Positions 43,413 through 52,708 are shown, counted from the stretch's first letter. The stretch is DNA of 64,000 bases from CAYMZZ01 sp044463125 (GCA_044463125.1 JBIQMS010000011.1:1-64000); one strand, 5' to 3'. Made by a program: numbers and translations. The notes: generated by a model not told the origin, from the sequence alone.

Positions 43413-44795
43413 ATGAATTCTCCCTTTCGGGGGTTGAGCCGGTTTCGTGAAGTGTATTTTATCGGAATTGGCGGAATCGGAATGAGTGCGTTGGCGCGTT
43501 TCTTCCGGGAACAGGGAGTAGCGGTGAGTGGCTACGACAAAACCGAAACAGCGCTTACCCGCGAGCTTGAAAAGGAAGGGATCGCGATACACTATGAAGA
43601 AAACCTGGAACTGATTCCGAAAAACCCCGACCTGGTGATTTATACGCCAGCCATACCAAAGGATCATCAGGAATGGCTGCATTACCAGCAAAGCGGTGCG
43701 GAGATTGTAAAGCGCAGCGATGTGCTGCAGATGATCACCCATAGTTCTTTTAATATCTGTGTAGCGGGCACGCATGGCAAAACCACGATCAGCACCATGG
43801 TGGCTCACCTGTTGCGGCATAGCGGCTTTGGATGCAACGCATTTCTGGGAGGCATCTCGGTAAACTATGGCAGCAATTTCTGGAGCCATGAGCGGAATGT
43901 TTCGGTGATAGAGGCGGATGAATACGACCGCACATTTCTGAAGCTGCAACCCGATATCGCGATTGTGTCTGCCATGGATGCCGATCATCTCGATATCTAT
44001 GGTACGGCAGAAGAAGTGGAAAGCGCCTATATCGAGTTTACGCGTAAACTACGTGCAGGCGGGCGACTGATAGCGAAGCATGGTATGAAGCGCAGCAGCG
44101 AGCTGCGGTCTGAAAACTACATCTCTTATGCCTGCGGAATCAGTGAGGCAGATGTTTTTAGCGACAATATCAGGATGCAGGACGGCGCTTACAGCTTTGA
44201 TTGTTGCCTGATGGGCCACCGGATACAGAACCTGCACCTCAATATGGGAGGTTTGCACAATGTGGAGAATATGACCGCTGCCATTGCCGCCGCCTGGCTG
44301 ATGGGTGTGGAGGAAGAAAAGATAAGAGAGGCCGTGGAAGCTTTCAGGGGAGTGAAGCGAAGATTCGAATATGTGTACCGATCGGAGAAATGGGTAGTGG
44401 TGGACGATTATGCTCACCATCCCGAAGAATTGCGGGCCCTGCTTGAAGGAGCACGATCATTGTTTGCCGACAGGAAATTGCTGCTTTGCTTTCAGCCACA
44501 CCTGTTTAGCCGTACCCGCGATTTTGCAGATGATTTTGCGGAGGTAATGAATAAGGTGGATGAGCTGGTACTGCTTCCTATTTATCCGGCAAGGGAGCTG
44601 CCGATGGAAGGCGTGAGCAGTGAAATGATACTGGAACGAATGCGAGAAATGCCGAAGCAGGTATTGTCGAAACAGGAGATGTTGAATTGGGTGAAGAAGA
44701 GGAAGAACGACAGCGATAATTATTTACTGGTAATGGCAGGTGCCGGTGATATTGATAAGATGATGGATCCTGTCAAAGAAATATTAGAAAACTAA
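43413..44795 (+). CDS. murC: UDP-MurNAc:L-alanine ligase
   Basis: MurC adds the first L-alanine. The 460-residue product (from ATG 43413) has VYFIGIGGIGMSALARFF, the P-loop GTHGKTTISTMVAHL, IEADEYDRTFLKLQPDIAI and the C-terminal DDYAHHPEELRALLEGA. The frame is also open from GTG 43329, which overlaps the murG stop and would add 28 residues without family similarity; I chose the ATG because family members start just before the Rossmann segment. ftsQ begins 4 bases after its stop. Confidence 0.94.
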   Translation: MNSPFRGLSRFREVYFIGIGGIGMSALARFFREQGVAVSGYDKTETALTRELEKEGIAIHYEENLELIPKNPDLVIYTPAIPKDHQEWLHYQQSGAEIVKRSDVLQMITHSSFNICVAGTHGKTTISTMVAHLLRHSGFGCNAFLGGISVNYGSNFWSHERNVSVIEADEYDRTFLKLQPDIAIVSAMDADHLDIYGTAEEVESAYIEFTRKLRAGGRLIAKHGMKRSSELRSENYISYACGISEADVFSDNIRMQDGAYSFDCCLMGHRIQNLHLNMGGLHNVENMTAAIAAAWLMGVEEEKIREAVEAFRGVKRRFEYVYRSEKWVVVDDYAHHPEELRALLEGARSLFADRKLLLCFQPHLFSRTRDFADDFAEVMNKVDELVLLPIYPARELPMEGVSSEMILERMREMPKQVLSKQEMLNWVKKRKNDSDNYLLVMAGAGDIDKMMDPVKEILEN

Positions 44796-44798
44796 GCG

Positions 44799-45587
44799 TT
44801 GAACACAAAAAGAACCATACGAAAAATTCTCTTTGCAGGCTTGTGGCTAACCATTGGGTCGGGCATGCTGTTGCTGCTGATGGCCGCCATCGGTAAGCAA
44901 AAGAATGAAACCTGCAAGGATGTGGAGATATCTATCACCGGAGCCGGCGCGGAAAAGCTGGTACTTCAGGAGAAAGATATTTTCAAGATGCTGAAAGCGG
45001 CCACTAAGGGGCCGGTAATAGGGCAGTCGCGGAAGCGCTTCGACCTTTGGGGAATGGAGAAATTGCTGGAGACGAATATCTGGGTACGGGATGCGCGTGT
45101 TTATTTCGACAACAAGGATGTGTTGCATGTGAAGCTGACACAGCGGCAACCCATGGCAAGAGTATTTACTTCCGGGGGAAGGAGTTTTTACCTCGACGAA
45201 TCAGGGCAGATCCTGCACCTGGTAGATCAGTTGAAGTTATCGCTCCCCGTATTTACAGGGTTTCCGGAAAGAAAGCAGCTCAGTAGTACCGATAGCCTGT
45301 TGGTGAAAGACATGATCAGCCTCGCGTCATTCCTGCAGGAGGAATCTTTTTGGGATGCGCAGATTGGACAGATAAACCTGGTTTCATCGGGACCCAAAGA
45401 CTGGGAATTTGAAATGGTGCCCCTAATCGGAAGTCATCTCATTCGCCTGGGCAATGCCGAAAGCATGGAGCAAAAGTTTAATCGCCTTTACCAGTTTTAC
45501 CGGCAGGTGATACCCAAGGCGGGTTGGGAAAAATATAAAGTAGTGGATATCCGGTTTGCAGGCCAGGTAGTGGCAGAAAAAAAGTGA
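44799..45587 (+). CDS. ftsQ: Cell division protein FtsQ
   Basis: The 262-residue product has one membrane helix (about 10-30, ILFAGLWLTIGSGMLLLLMA), a POTRA-like domain (about 40-115) and a beta domain ending RFAGQVVAEKK. This is the FtsQ/DivIB layout and it occupies the ftsQ position. FtsQ links early and late division proteins. The start is TTG at 44799, 3 bases after murC. ftsA follows 20 bases later. Confidence 0.9.
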   Translation: MNTKRTIRKILFAGLWLTIGSGMLLLLMAAIGKQKNETCKDVEISITGAGAEKLVLQEKDIFKMLKAATKGPVIGQSRKRFDLWGMEKLLETNIWVRDARVYFDNKDVLHVKLTQRQPMARVFTSGGRSFYLDESGQILHLVDQLKLSLPVFTGFPERKQLSSTDSLLVKDMISLASFLQEESFWDAQIGQINLVSSGPKDWEFEMVPLIGSHLIRLGNAESMEQKFNRLYQFYRQVIPKAGWEKYKVVDIRFAGQVVAEKK

Positions 45588-45607
45588 ACAACTAAAAACA
45601 ACATAAC

Positions 45608-47044
45608 ATGAACGAAAAACCCATTCAAACCCTGCGCACGCCGGCGCAGTTGCACGGAACGGCCTCCGAGCAGCCCATCATTATCGGCCTCGACATAGGT
45701 ACTACCAAGATTGCCGTGATTGCAGGCCGTAAAAACGAATTCGGAAAACTGGAAATCCTTGGATTTGGTAAGGCCAATTCCAACGGAGTGAAGCATGGGC
45801 AGGTGTTGAATATCGATGAAACCATCAAAGCAATTCGCACCGCGCTCGACAATTGCTTTGCCTCCAATCCCAATCTCGATATCCGGGAAGTGTATGTGGG
45901 CATTGCGGGCCATCATATCAAGAGCTTGCAAACGCGTGGCGATATTGTAAGGCAGGCCACCGATAACGAAATATCGCAGAAGGAAATTGATCAGCTCATC
46001 GCCGATCAGTACAAAACCTATATCCCCGCGGGCGATCAGATAATCGATGTGATTCCCCAGGAGTTTACGGTAGATAATTTTCAGAATATCCCGAACCCGA
46101 TTGGTTATGGCGGTGTAAAAGTGGGAGCCAATTTCCACATCATCACCGGTGACAAAAACGCGATCCGCAATATCAACCGCAGTGTGGAGAAAGCGGGTTT
46201 GCACACCAAGGACCTGGTACTGCAGCCCCTGGCCAGCTCTTCGGCCGTAATGGCGCAGGAAGACCTGGAAGCGGGTGTGGCCATTGTGGATATTGGCGGC
46301 GGCACCACCGACCTGGCAGTATTCTATGAAGGTATTCTGAAACACACAGCGGTGATTCCGTTTGCCGGTGAGAATATCACCAACGACATCAAGACCGGGC
46401 TCGGCGTTTTGAAAACACAGGCAGAGCAAATGAAAGTGCAGTTTGGCAGTGCCCTGGCCAATGAAACCAAATCGAATGCCTATATCACCATTCCCGGCTT
46501 GCGCGGTATGCCCGCCAAAGAAATCAGTGTGAAAAACCTGGCTGGCATTATCCAGGCCAGAATGAGTGAGATACTCGATTTCGTGACCTATCACCTCAAG
46601 CAGGTTGGTCTTGATAACCGCTGCCTCAATGGTGGAGTGGTACTTACCGGTGGTGGTTCGCAATTACGTCACCTTATTCAGTTAACAGAATATGTTACCG
46701 GTTTGCCCGCCAGAATTGGTTTCCCCAACGAGCACCTGGCCGCCGGACATATTGAGGAACTGGCAAGGCCGACTTACTCTACCTGCATCGGCCTCATCCT
46801 GAAAGGTTATGACGATTATGAACATAACCGTAAGCAGTTTGAAACCGAGTACCGTAAGGTGGATGTACCCGAGAATTTACGTCAGGCGGAAAAAGAAGAA
46901 GTGCTGGTTGCCGATGATGAAGAAATGATGGAGGAAGAAGTGCAGAAAGTAACCCGGCAGCGCCGCAGCCTGAATAATTTCTGGGGCAAATTCAAAGACG
47001 GAATTATTGATTTGTTTAAAGAGGAGGAGGATAAGAAGTTGTGA
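45608..47044 (+). CDS. ftsA: Cell division protein FtsA
   Basis: FtsA is the actin-like tether of FtsZ. The 478-residue product shows IIGLDIGTTKIAVIAG (phosphate 1), the SHS2-containing 1C region, DIGGGTTDLAVFYEG (phosphate 2) and VVLTGGGSQLRHL (adenosine motif). The C-terminal amphipathic tail LNNFWGKFKDGIIDLFKEEE is the membrane-targeting helix. The stop TGA (47042-47044) is inside the first unit of a GTGAGNC array. Confidence 0.96.
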   Translation: MNEKPIQTLRTPAQLHGTASEQPIIIGLDIGTTKIAVIAGRKNEFGKLEILGFGKANSNGVKHGQVLNIDETIKAIRTALDNCFASNPNLDIREVYVGIAGHHIKSLQTRGDIVRQATDNEISQKEIDQLIADQYKTYIPAGDQIIDVIPQEFTVDNFQNIPNPIGYGGVKVGANFHIITGDKNAIRNINRSVEKAGLHTKDLVLQPLASSSAVMAQEDLEAGVAIVDIGGGTTDLAVFYEGILKHTAVIPFAGENITNDIKTGLGVLKTQAEQMKVQFGSALANETKSNAYITIPGLRGMPAKEISVKNLAGIIQARMSEILDFVTYHLKQVGLDNRCLNGGVVLTGGGSQLRHLIQLTEYVTGLPARIGFPNEHLAAGHIEELARPTYSTCIGLILKGYDDYEHNRKQFETEYRKVDVPENLRQAEKEEVLVADDEEMMEEEVQKVTRQRRSLNNFWGKFKDGIIDLFKEEEDKKL

Positions 47045-47102
47045 GACGTGAGGCGTGAGTAGTAAGCGTGAATCGTGAGGCGTGAGTCGTGAGTCGTGAG
47101 TA
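47041..47102. repeat. GTGAGNC heptamer array overlapping the ftsA stop
   Basis: Units GTGAGAC, GTGAGGC, GTGAGTA, a six-base GTAAGC, then GTGAATC, GTGAGGC, GTGAGTC twice and GTGAGTA. The ftsA TGA is bases 2-4 of the first unit. Confidence 0.93.
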
Positions 47103-47144
47103 GGAGTCTATCTATTTAGATTGTTATTTTTTTATTGGGCTTAG

Positions 47145-47207
47145 AACTTACAACTCAAAACTTACAACTTTAAACTTTAAACCTTAAACTTTCAACTTTC
47201 AACAACA
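47145..47207. repeat. AACTTNN heptamer array in the ftsZ leader
   Basis: Nine contiguous units (AACTTAC, AACTCAA, AACTTAC, AACTTTA twice, AACCTTA, AACTTTC twice, AACAACA) form an A/C-rich leader that ends 15 bases before the ftsZ ATG. Confidence 0.93.
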
Positions 47208-47222
47208 CAAAACCCAACGAAC

Positions 47223-49202
47223 ATGATACATTTTGATTTGCCCAAAGAGAAATCATCTATCATCAAAGTGATTGGTGTAGGCGGTGGTGGTGGCAATGCT
47301 GTCAACCACATGCATGAGCAGAATATTGAGGGCGTCAATTTCATTATTTGTAATACGGATGCGCAGGCTTTGGCCAAAAGCGGAATACCGAACCGTGTGC
47401 AGCTCGGTCCCCATCTAACCCAGGGCCTCGGTGCCGGCGCCAATCCCGAGATTGGTCGTCAGGCCACGGAAGAATCGCTGGAAGAAATCAAGCGCATTCT
47501 GGAAGTGAATACCAAGATGGCTTTTATCACGGCAGGCATGGGCGGTGGTACCGGTACCGGTGGCGCGCCAATCATCGCCAAAATTTGTAAAGACCTGGGT
47601 ATTCTGACTGTGGGGATCGTAACCACGCCCTTCACCTACGAAGGCCGCAAACGGCAGTTGCAGGCGGAAGAAGGTATCAAGAACCTAAAGGGATATGTGG
47701 ATACGCTGCTGGTGATCAGCAACGACAAGTTGCGGCATCAGTTTGGAAACCTCAAAATGCGTGAGGCATTTGAAAGAGCCGATAACGTGTTGGCTACAGC
47801 GGCCAAGTGTATCACTGATGTTATCAACAGCACCGGCCAGATCAATGTGGACTTTGCGGATGTATGCACCGTGATGCGCAATGGTGGCGTGGCGATCCTG
47901 GGTAGTGCGGCTGTGGCGGGAGAAAATCGCGCGCACAAAGCCATTGAAGAAGCTATGAACTCGCCCCTGCTCAATGACAGCGATATCCGTGGCGCCAAAT
48001 GGATTCTCATCAATATCAATTCCGCCGAAGGCGAAACCGAGTTCACCATGGATGAGGTGGAAGTGATTCAGAGTTACCTGCTCAGCCGTGCTGGCGAAGG
48101 CACTGATGTGATTATGGGACTGGGTTACGATAATACGCTGGGCGAAAAGATCGGCATTACCCTCATCGCCACCGGATTTGAATACAAGGATCCTTTTGAC
48201 GCGGTGAAGCAGGTAAAAACAGAGAAGCCTGATAAGGAAGAAAAGATAGTGATGGTGCTGGGTGATCCCTCGAAAGAGGAAGCGAAGCAGGCGGAAGCAA
48301 AAGTGGAGGAAGCTCCGGCAGCAAATAATAGTGCTGCGCCCATTGCCGATGAGCTCGCGCCAAGATTGGTAGAAGAGTTGCCTGTTGCCGATGCGCCCAT
48401 GCCGGGAATGCAGGATATATACCATACGGATTATATCCGGGAAGAGGAACCTGTCATGCTGTTCTCGCTGGGAGAGGATAAAAAGGGTATAGAAAAAATA
48501 CCAGGTAATTCTACGAAGGAAAATGAGGAAAATACTGTTGATAAGTTGTGGCTGAAATCTTCAGATGATATGTTACATTCGACAACGCAAGCCCAATCCA
48601 CTCGTCCTTCTGAAGCCGCGTCTCCATCTCCTTTCAGGAAACCAGAAGAAAGCAGAAATTCCAACGCATCGCAAGATAAAAGCCCGAACCGGCCAGCGGC
48701 CGCGGGAGGGTATCTGGCCAGACCGTCCAATATCTACGCAGAATCGAAAGCAGAGGCTTCTGCCTCCAAACCTTCTGCTGAAGAGCCGGTTCCTTCGCCA
48801 CAGGTTGCCGCACCGGCTGATGATGACATCAGCGACATGCAAATGCAACTGGTAGAAAGGGATGACATTCCGGCGGCGGATATGCCGTTGGCCCATCATG
48901 CTCAACCACCTTTAGCCACCACGGTTGAGGACCCCGCCATGCGGGACGAAGCCGAAGAGCAAAAACGTAGGGCGGCCGAACGACTGCACAAGTTGCGCAA
49001 CTTGTCATTCAATGTTAACGGCGCAGACCCGAATAATGAGTTTGAGACAGTGCCGGCCTATATCCGCCGCAATATGGAATTGTATAACCAGGCCAGCCCG
49101 GTAGAACAATTCTATAGCAATTACGAGGTAAGAAAAGACGAGAAGAATCAAACACAGATCAGCACGCTGAATACCTTTTTGGACGGGCAAAAACCCGACT
49201 AA
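47223..49202 (+). CDS. ftsZ: Cell division protein FtsZ, long-tailed
   Basis: FtsZ is the tubulin-like ring protein. The 659-residue product has IKVIGVGGGGGNAVNHM (start of the nucleotide site), the tubulin signature GGGTGTGGAP (about 106-115) and the T7-like NVDFADV. After the core (about residue 320) comes a disordered, Pro/Glu/Ser-rich linker of about 280 residues, then a VPAYIRRN segment (about 606-613), a probable FtsA-binding peptide, and a terminal SNYEV...FLDGQKPD tail conserved in Bacteroidota. Two terminators follow, ending the cluster. Its leader is a nine-unit heptamer array. Confidence 0.96.
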   Translation: MIHFDLPKEKSSIIKVIGVGGGGGNAVNHMHEQNIEGVNFIICNTDAQALAKSGIPNRVQLGPHLTQGLGAGANPEIGRQATEESLEEIKRILEVNTKMAFITAGMGGGTGTGGAPIIAKICKDLGILTVGIVTTPFTYEGRKRQLQAEEGIKNLKGYVDTLLVISNDKLRHQFGNLKMREAFERADNVLATAAKCITDVINSTGQINVDFADVCTVMRNGGVAILGSAAVAGENRAHKAIEEAMNSPLLNDSDIRGAKWILININSAEGETEFTMDEVEVIQSYLLSRAGEGTDVIMGLGYDNTLGEKIGITLIATGFEYKDPFDAVKQVKTEKPDKEEKIVMVLGDPSKEEAKQAEAKVEEAPAANNSAAPIADELAPRLVEELPVADAPMPGMQDIYHTDYIREEEPVMLFSLGEDKKGIEKIPGNSTKENEENTVDKLWLKSSDDMLHSTTQAQSTRPSEAASPSPFRKPEESRNSNASQDKSPNRPAAAGGYLARPSNIYAESKAEASASKPSAEEPVPSPQVAAPADDDISDMQMQLVERDDIPAADMPLAHHAQPPLATTVEDPAMRDEAEEQKRRAAERLHKLRNLSFNVNGADPNNEFETVPAYIRRNMELYNQASPVEQFYSNYEVRKDEKNQTQISTLNTFLDGQKPD

Positions 49203-49203
49203 A

Positions 49204-49228
49204 CCCCTGCCCCGTGCAGGGGCTTTTT
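49204..49228 (+). terminator. First ftsZ terminator
   Basis: CCCCTGC (49204-49210) pairs with GCAGGGG (49216-49222) over CCCGT and is followed by CTTTTTC. Confidence 0.88.
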
Positions 49229-49271
49229 CGTTCCAATGAAGCCTTGCTAAACGGCCGTGTTTTTAGTTGTT

Positions 49272-49298
49272 CCCCGGTGTTCGCACCGGGGTTTTTTT
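49272..49298 (+). terminator. Second ftsZ terminator
   Basis: CCCCGGTG (49272-49279), a TTCG tetraloop, CACCGGGG (49284-49291), then seven T residues. It prevents read-through into the convergent ABC permease gene. Confidence 0.95.
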
Positions 49299-49300
49299 AT

Positions 49301-50101
49301 CTACAGGTCGTCGTATTTGTATTTCCTCACGGTAAGCCAGATATAGAGGCTACTGAAGGCTAATGTTGCTATCAACATCACCGACTGTGCGGGCATATTG
49401 GTCATCAGCTTTTCCATATTGGGAAAAATGATCAGTGAATCGGCCGACTGTAAGGGCAGGAAATATCCCAACTGGGGATGTATTTTGCCAAACAGCCACC
49501 AAAGCAACCATTCGAGGATTAGGCCATAGGAGAAAAATACAATGATGGCGATACCACTGCGACGGAAAAGCGTTGCCAGCAGCAGGGCAAACATCAGGTA
49601 CACAAAACTCTGGATAAAGCAGTAGACCAGGTAGTATGCCCCACCGAAGTCAATGGCGGTATCCGTTACCTGAAACATGATCAGTGTGGCCACCAGGTTC
49701 ATCAGCGTAATCACCAGCGACATCGCCAGAATCAAACCAATCTTGGTATAGATAAAGGTTTCCCGCTTCCAGCCATCAATAATATTCTGGCGGTGCGTTT
49801 TAAAGTTCACTTCATTGATGAAGAGGTTGATGATGATCATGCCCGGCAGGTATAGAAGAAAACTGGTCCAGAACATAACGGTGCGCCAGATATTGGATGA
49901 CGTGAACAGATTCAGCATATCATTGGCTTCCGACGACTGGCCATTGGTCATAGCCCTTTGAATTTCGCCCAGCACCTGCATGTAGATATAGTAGAAGATA
50001 TAGATGATCACAATAATGCCCAGGAGATAGAGAATTGAGAATACCTGGAACACCCGGTAGTGGCGGATTTTCATCCATTCGATCTGAAGATTGCGTAGCA
50101 T
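49301..50101 (-). CDS. ABC-2 type transporter permease
   Basis: The 266-residue inner-membrane protein has six hydrophobic segments, for example VFSILYLLGIIVIIYIFYYIYM, TSFLLYLPGMIIINLFI, LILAMSLVITLMNLVATLIMF and SGIAIIVFFSYGLILEWLLWWL. The layout matches ABC-2 permeases of the Bacteroidota type that pair with a separate ATPase. The substrate is unknown. The gene is 24 bases downstream of the ATPase gene on the minus strand. Confidence 0.88.
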   Translation of the reverse strand: MLRNLQIEWMKIRHYRVFQVFSILYLLGIIVIIYIFYYIYMQVLGEIQRAMTNGQSSEANDMLNLFTSSNIWRTVMFWTSFLLYLPGMIIINLFINEVNFKTHRQNIIDGWKRETFIYTKIGLILAMSLVITLMNLVATLIMFQVTDTAIDFGGAYYLVYCFIQSFVYLMFALLLATLFRRSGIAIIVFFSYGLILEWLLWWLFGKIHPQLGYFLPLQSADSLIIFPNMEKLMTNMPAQSVMLIATLAFSSLYIWLTVRKYKYDDL

Positions 50102-50125
50102 ATAATGAGTTTGAATAGTTAGAGT

Positions 50126-51052
50126 TTAGCGGTCGCTGGTATTGCCGGTGATTTCCAAAAATCTTTTCTCGAGCGTTTTGCGTTTCAGGCTGAGATGATT
50201 CAATACAATGCCTTTGTCGAAACAGAAACGGTTGAGTTCAGTCGCGTTCAGGTCGGCTGTGCAGGTTACGGTGAGTATATTGTCGTGGCCGGCAATACTC
50301 TGCACTCCGGTTAGTGTTTCGAGGCTTTGGCGCAGGAGCTCCATATTTTCCGCAGCCAGATCCACTTCTATCAGGGCAGCCTCAGTGCTTTCAGGAGTAT
50401 GATCTAATACCCCTGCCACCGTGCCGGAGGTTTTTAGAATGCCTTTCTGAATGATGGCCACATGCGTACACACACGTTCCACTTCGTCGAGAATATGGCT
50501 GGCCATGATGATGGTTTTTCCATCGCGGTTCAGCTTTCGAATCAGTTCCCTGATCTCCGCGATACCGGCGGGGTCCAAACCATTGGTGGGCTCGTCAAAC
50601 ACCATAATATCCGGATCACCAAGCAGGGTGGAAGCAATCGCCAGTCTTTGCTTCATCCCGAGCGAATAGGTGCTGAATTTGGAATCTTTTCGGGCGGTCA
50701 GGTTTACGATATCCAGCACCCTGGGTATATCTTCCTTTCCCCGCTGTTTGATGGCCGCCGCTATTTCCAGGTTTTGCTGGCCGGTGAGATAATGGTAGAA
50801 ATTCGGCGTTTCCAGCAGCGTGCCTATCAGCCTGCGCTGCTCATGACTACCGGGTTGACCATTCCAGAGAAAATTGCCGGAACTGGCTTTCAGGATATCC
50901 ATAACGATACCCAGCAGGGTGGTTTTGCCACTGCCATTGGGACCAAGGATACCATATACGCTACCACGAGGCACATCGAAAGATACTTCTTTCAGTGCCT
51001 GTACCTGGCCGTAGTTTTTAGAGAGGTTTTGAATGGAGAGAACGGGGTGCAT
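50126..51052 (-). CDS. ABC transporter ATP-binding protein
   Basis: The 308-residue protein has Walker A GPNGSGKTT (about 36-44), the signature YSLGMKQRLAIA, Walker B IMVFDEPTNGLDP and a C-terminal domain of about 90 residues typical of the CcmA/BcrA-type ATPases of ABC-2 systems. It forms the operon with the permease at 49301-50101. Export of an antimicrobial compound or regulation of cell-surface components is common for such pairs; the present substrate cannot be told. Confidence 0.93.
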   Translation of the reverse strand: MHPVLSIQNLSKNYGQVQALKEVSFDVPRGSVYGILGPNGSGKTTLLGIVMDILKASSGNFLWNGQPGSHEQRRLIGTLLETPNFYHYLTGQQNLEIAAAIKQRGKEDIPRVLDIVNLTARKDSKFSTYSLGMKQRLAIASTLLGDPDIMVFDEPTNGLDPAGIAEIRELIRKLNRDGKTIIMASHILDEVERVCTHVAIIQKGILKTSGTVAGVLDHTPESTEAALIEVDLAAENMELLRQSLETLTGVQSIAGHDNILTVTCTADLNATELNRFCFDKGIVLNHLSLKRKTLEKRFLEITGNTSDR

Positions 51053-51133
51053 GGAAGAGAATAATTTGGGGATTTATCCTTTTGTGCTTGATGTATGGGT
51101 TAGACGCCGGCTTTGGTTTTCAGGTTACAGGTT

Positions 51134-51161
51134 TCAATTATCAATTTTCTATCTTCTATCT
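51134..51161. repeat. Four pyrimidine-rich 7-bp units behind the 467-residue gene
   Basis: TCAATTA, TCAATTT and TCTATCT twice follow one another just downstream of the 467-residue gene's stop. Confidence 0.6.
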
Positions 51162-51166
51162 TGAAA

Positions 51167-52570
51167 TTATTCAAGTTTCTGTTCAAGTATTTTGGACACG
51201 GATGCCAGGTACTTGGAAGGAATAAAATAATCAAAAGCACGACGGTCCATATCATTTCTAACTTTGGCAATAACAGGTTCGCTGTTTTGCAGTAGGTAAT
51301 TGAGTTTTCGATTGATAGATGTGATTGTATCGCTTCTCATTTTTTTCTGGTGATCATTACCGCGTTTGCTTATTCCAAGAGTTTTATTGATGATTTCAAT
51401 TTCTGTTAATTTTCCTTTTAGAGAGTCATTGAGAATTGATTGCACGAGTTGGATTTCATTAGGTTGTAGAATTTGTATGCTGGGTATATCCTCGTCTGGC
51501 TTCTCGCTGGTCTGATTGGTGGATACTTTAAGAGACCGATTTCTTTTTTGTTTTTTAAAGCCATAACGCCAAAGAGCGAAACAGGCGATACAAAAAAAGA
51601 GTATTCCGGCCATTTTCGCGTAATTAGCAATATGGATTGTATTCGATGAAAAAACCTTATCATCGGTGCTTAATAAATCGCTATCGTGAATAATAAAACT
51701 ATCTACTTGATTACTATTGGGGTTTAAGGCATATAGCGTAGAATCAGAAAAAATAAAACGTCGACTGAGGATATGTGGTGCAAGGGACTGAACAATTTCT
51801 TTAGCCTTTGAATCCTTAAAGTAACGGATTTGGTTTCGACTGAAGTCAATGATTGTGAATCTGTTTCCAATTACGGCTAACTGCCCGAATGGTGTATTGC
51901 AAAGATGCTCAAATAAATTGAGCCTCTCACGTAAAAGTTTACTAAGAGTGCCAACTTTCTTCCATTGTCTCAGGTTTAAATCTAATTCGTTGACAGAAAA
52001 GTCAATATTCGATTCCGGTTCTGTACCAGAGAGAATAGCTTCATTTCTGTTGAACGAGTAGCCTAAATAGACCTTACCATTGGCTTCATCAAACCAAAGT
52101 ATGGAGCGTTTATGGTCCCAAAGAAGAGGAATTTCTCGGTTGAGCTTGAGTATATCCCATTGAAGGGTTTTTTCTACAAATACCCGCAACTGTCCGTTGG
52201 TCCGCCAAAAGCCATATCCCCCTAATGAGTACAGACTGTCTCGATAAGAAAAGTTGAAACTCCCGATATTATAGCCATAATGCCGAGTCGTATCAACACG
52301 CTCGAAATGGGTACGGTCTTCTTCGCTAAGTCGGTAGACTCTACCACTTCCCATTATGCTCACATAATGGGTGTTTTTCCATTTTATTAAGAGTTGGGGT
52401 GCTTCATTGAATGGATAAATTTCCCGTACAAAATAATCAGCTTCAAATACAACAGGAGAACCACCCTCTTTAATATTCCAAAGGGCAGCGTGCCATGCCT
52501 GAGGTTCCTGAGCAAGAATAGGCAATCGAACTAAATGGATCAATATGTATACAAGAAAATGTTTCAGCAT
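51167..52570 (-). CDS. Membrane-anchored regulator-like protein, unknown family
   Basis: I do not recognise this 467-residue protein by name. It has a signal peptide (1-20, ending ILAQ), a long exported part (about 22-315) with kelch-like phrases (SLYSLGGYGFWRTNGQLRVF), one membrane helix (about 317-336) and a basic cytoplasmic tail of about 130 residues. In the tail, about 388-423, EIEIINKTLGISKRGNDHQKK and MRSDTITSINRKL resemble a winged-helix or LuxR-like element. The layout is that of a one-component transmembrane regulator. It is divergent from the T9SS protein gene, is A+T-rich unlike its ABC neighbours, and the 240-base gap holds two palindromes. Confidence 0.7.
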   Translation of the reverse strand: MLKHFLVYILIHLVRLPILAQEPQAWHAALWNIKEGGSPVVFEADYFVREIYPFNEAPQLLIKWKNTHYVSIMGSGRVYRLSEEDRTHFERVDTTRHYGYNIGSFNFSYRDSLYSLGGYGFWRTNGQLRVFVEKTLQWDILKLNREIPLLWDHKRSILWFDEANGKVYLGYSFNRNEAILSGTEPESNIDFSVNELDLNLRQWKKVGTLSKLLRERLNLFEHLCNTPFGQLAVIGNRFTIIDFSRNQIRYFKDSKAKEIVQSLAPHILSRRFIFSDSTLYALNPNSNQVDSFIIHDSDLLSTDDKVFSSNTIHIANYAKMAGILFFCIACFALWRYGFKKQKRNRSLKVSTNQTSEKPDEDIPSIQILQPNEIQLVQSILNDSLKGKLTEIEIINKTLGISKRGNDHQKKMRSDTITSINRKLNYLLQNSEPVIAKVRNDMDRRAFDYFIPSKYLASVSKILEQKLE

Positions 52571-52694
52571 TTGCGGCTACTGTCAAAAAGGATATGAATT
52601 TTTTTTCCATATCCGTTGGTAAAAGTAATATTTAGTAAGTTACTAATGTATAAAAATGTTGGTAATTAATTTTTTACAGGTGCAACTTATATTT

Positions 52695-52708
52695 ATGGTA
52701 ATTACCAT
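52695..52708. promoter_or_regulatory. ATGGTAATTACCAT palindrome in the divergent region
   Basis: A perfect 14-bp palindrome lies in the middle of the very A+T-rich 240-base gap between the two divergent genes. A half-related TTGGTAATTAAT is about 35 bases upstream. It is a candidate operator. Confidence 0.4.
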
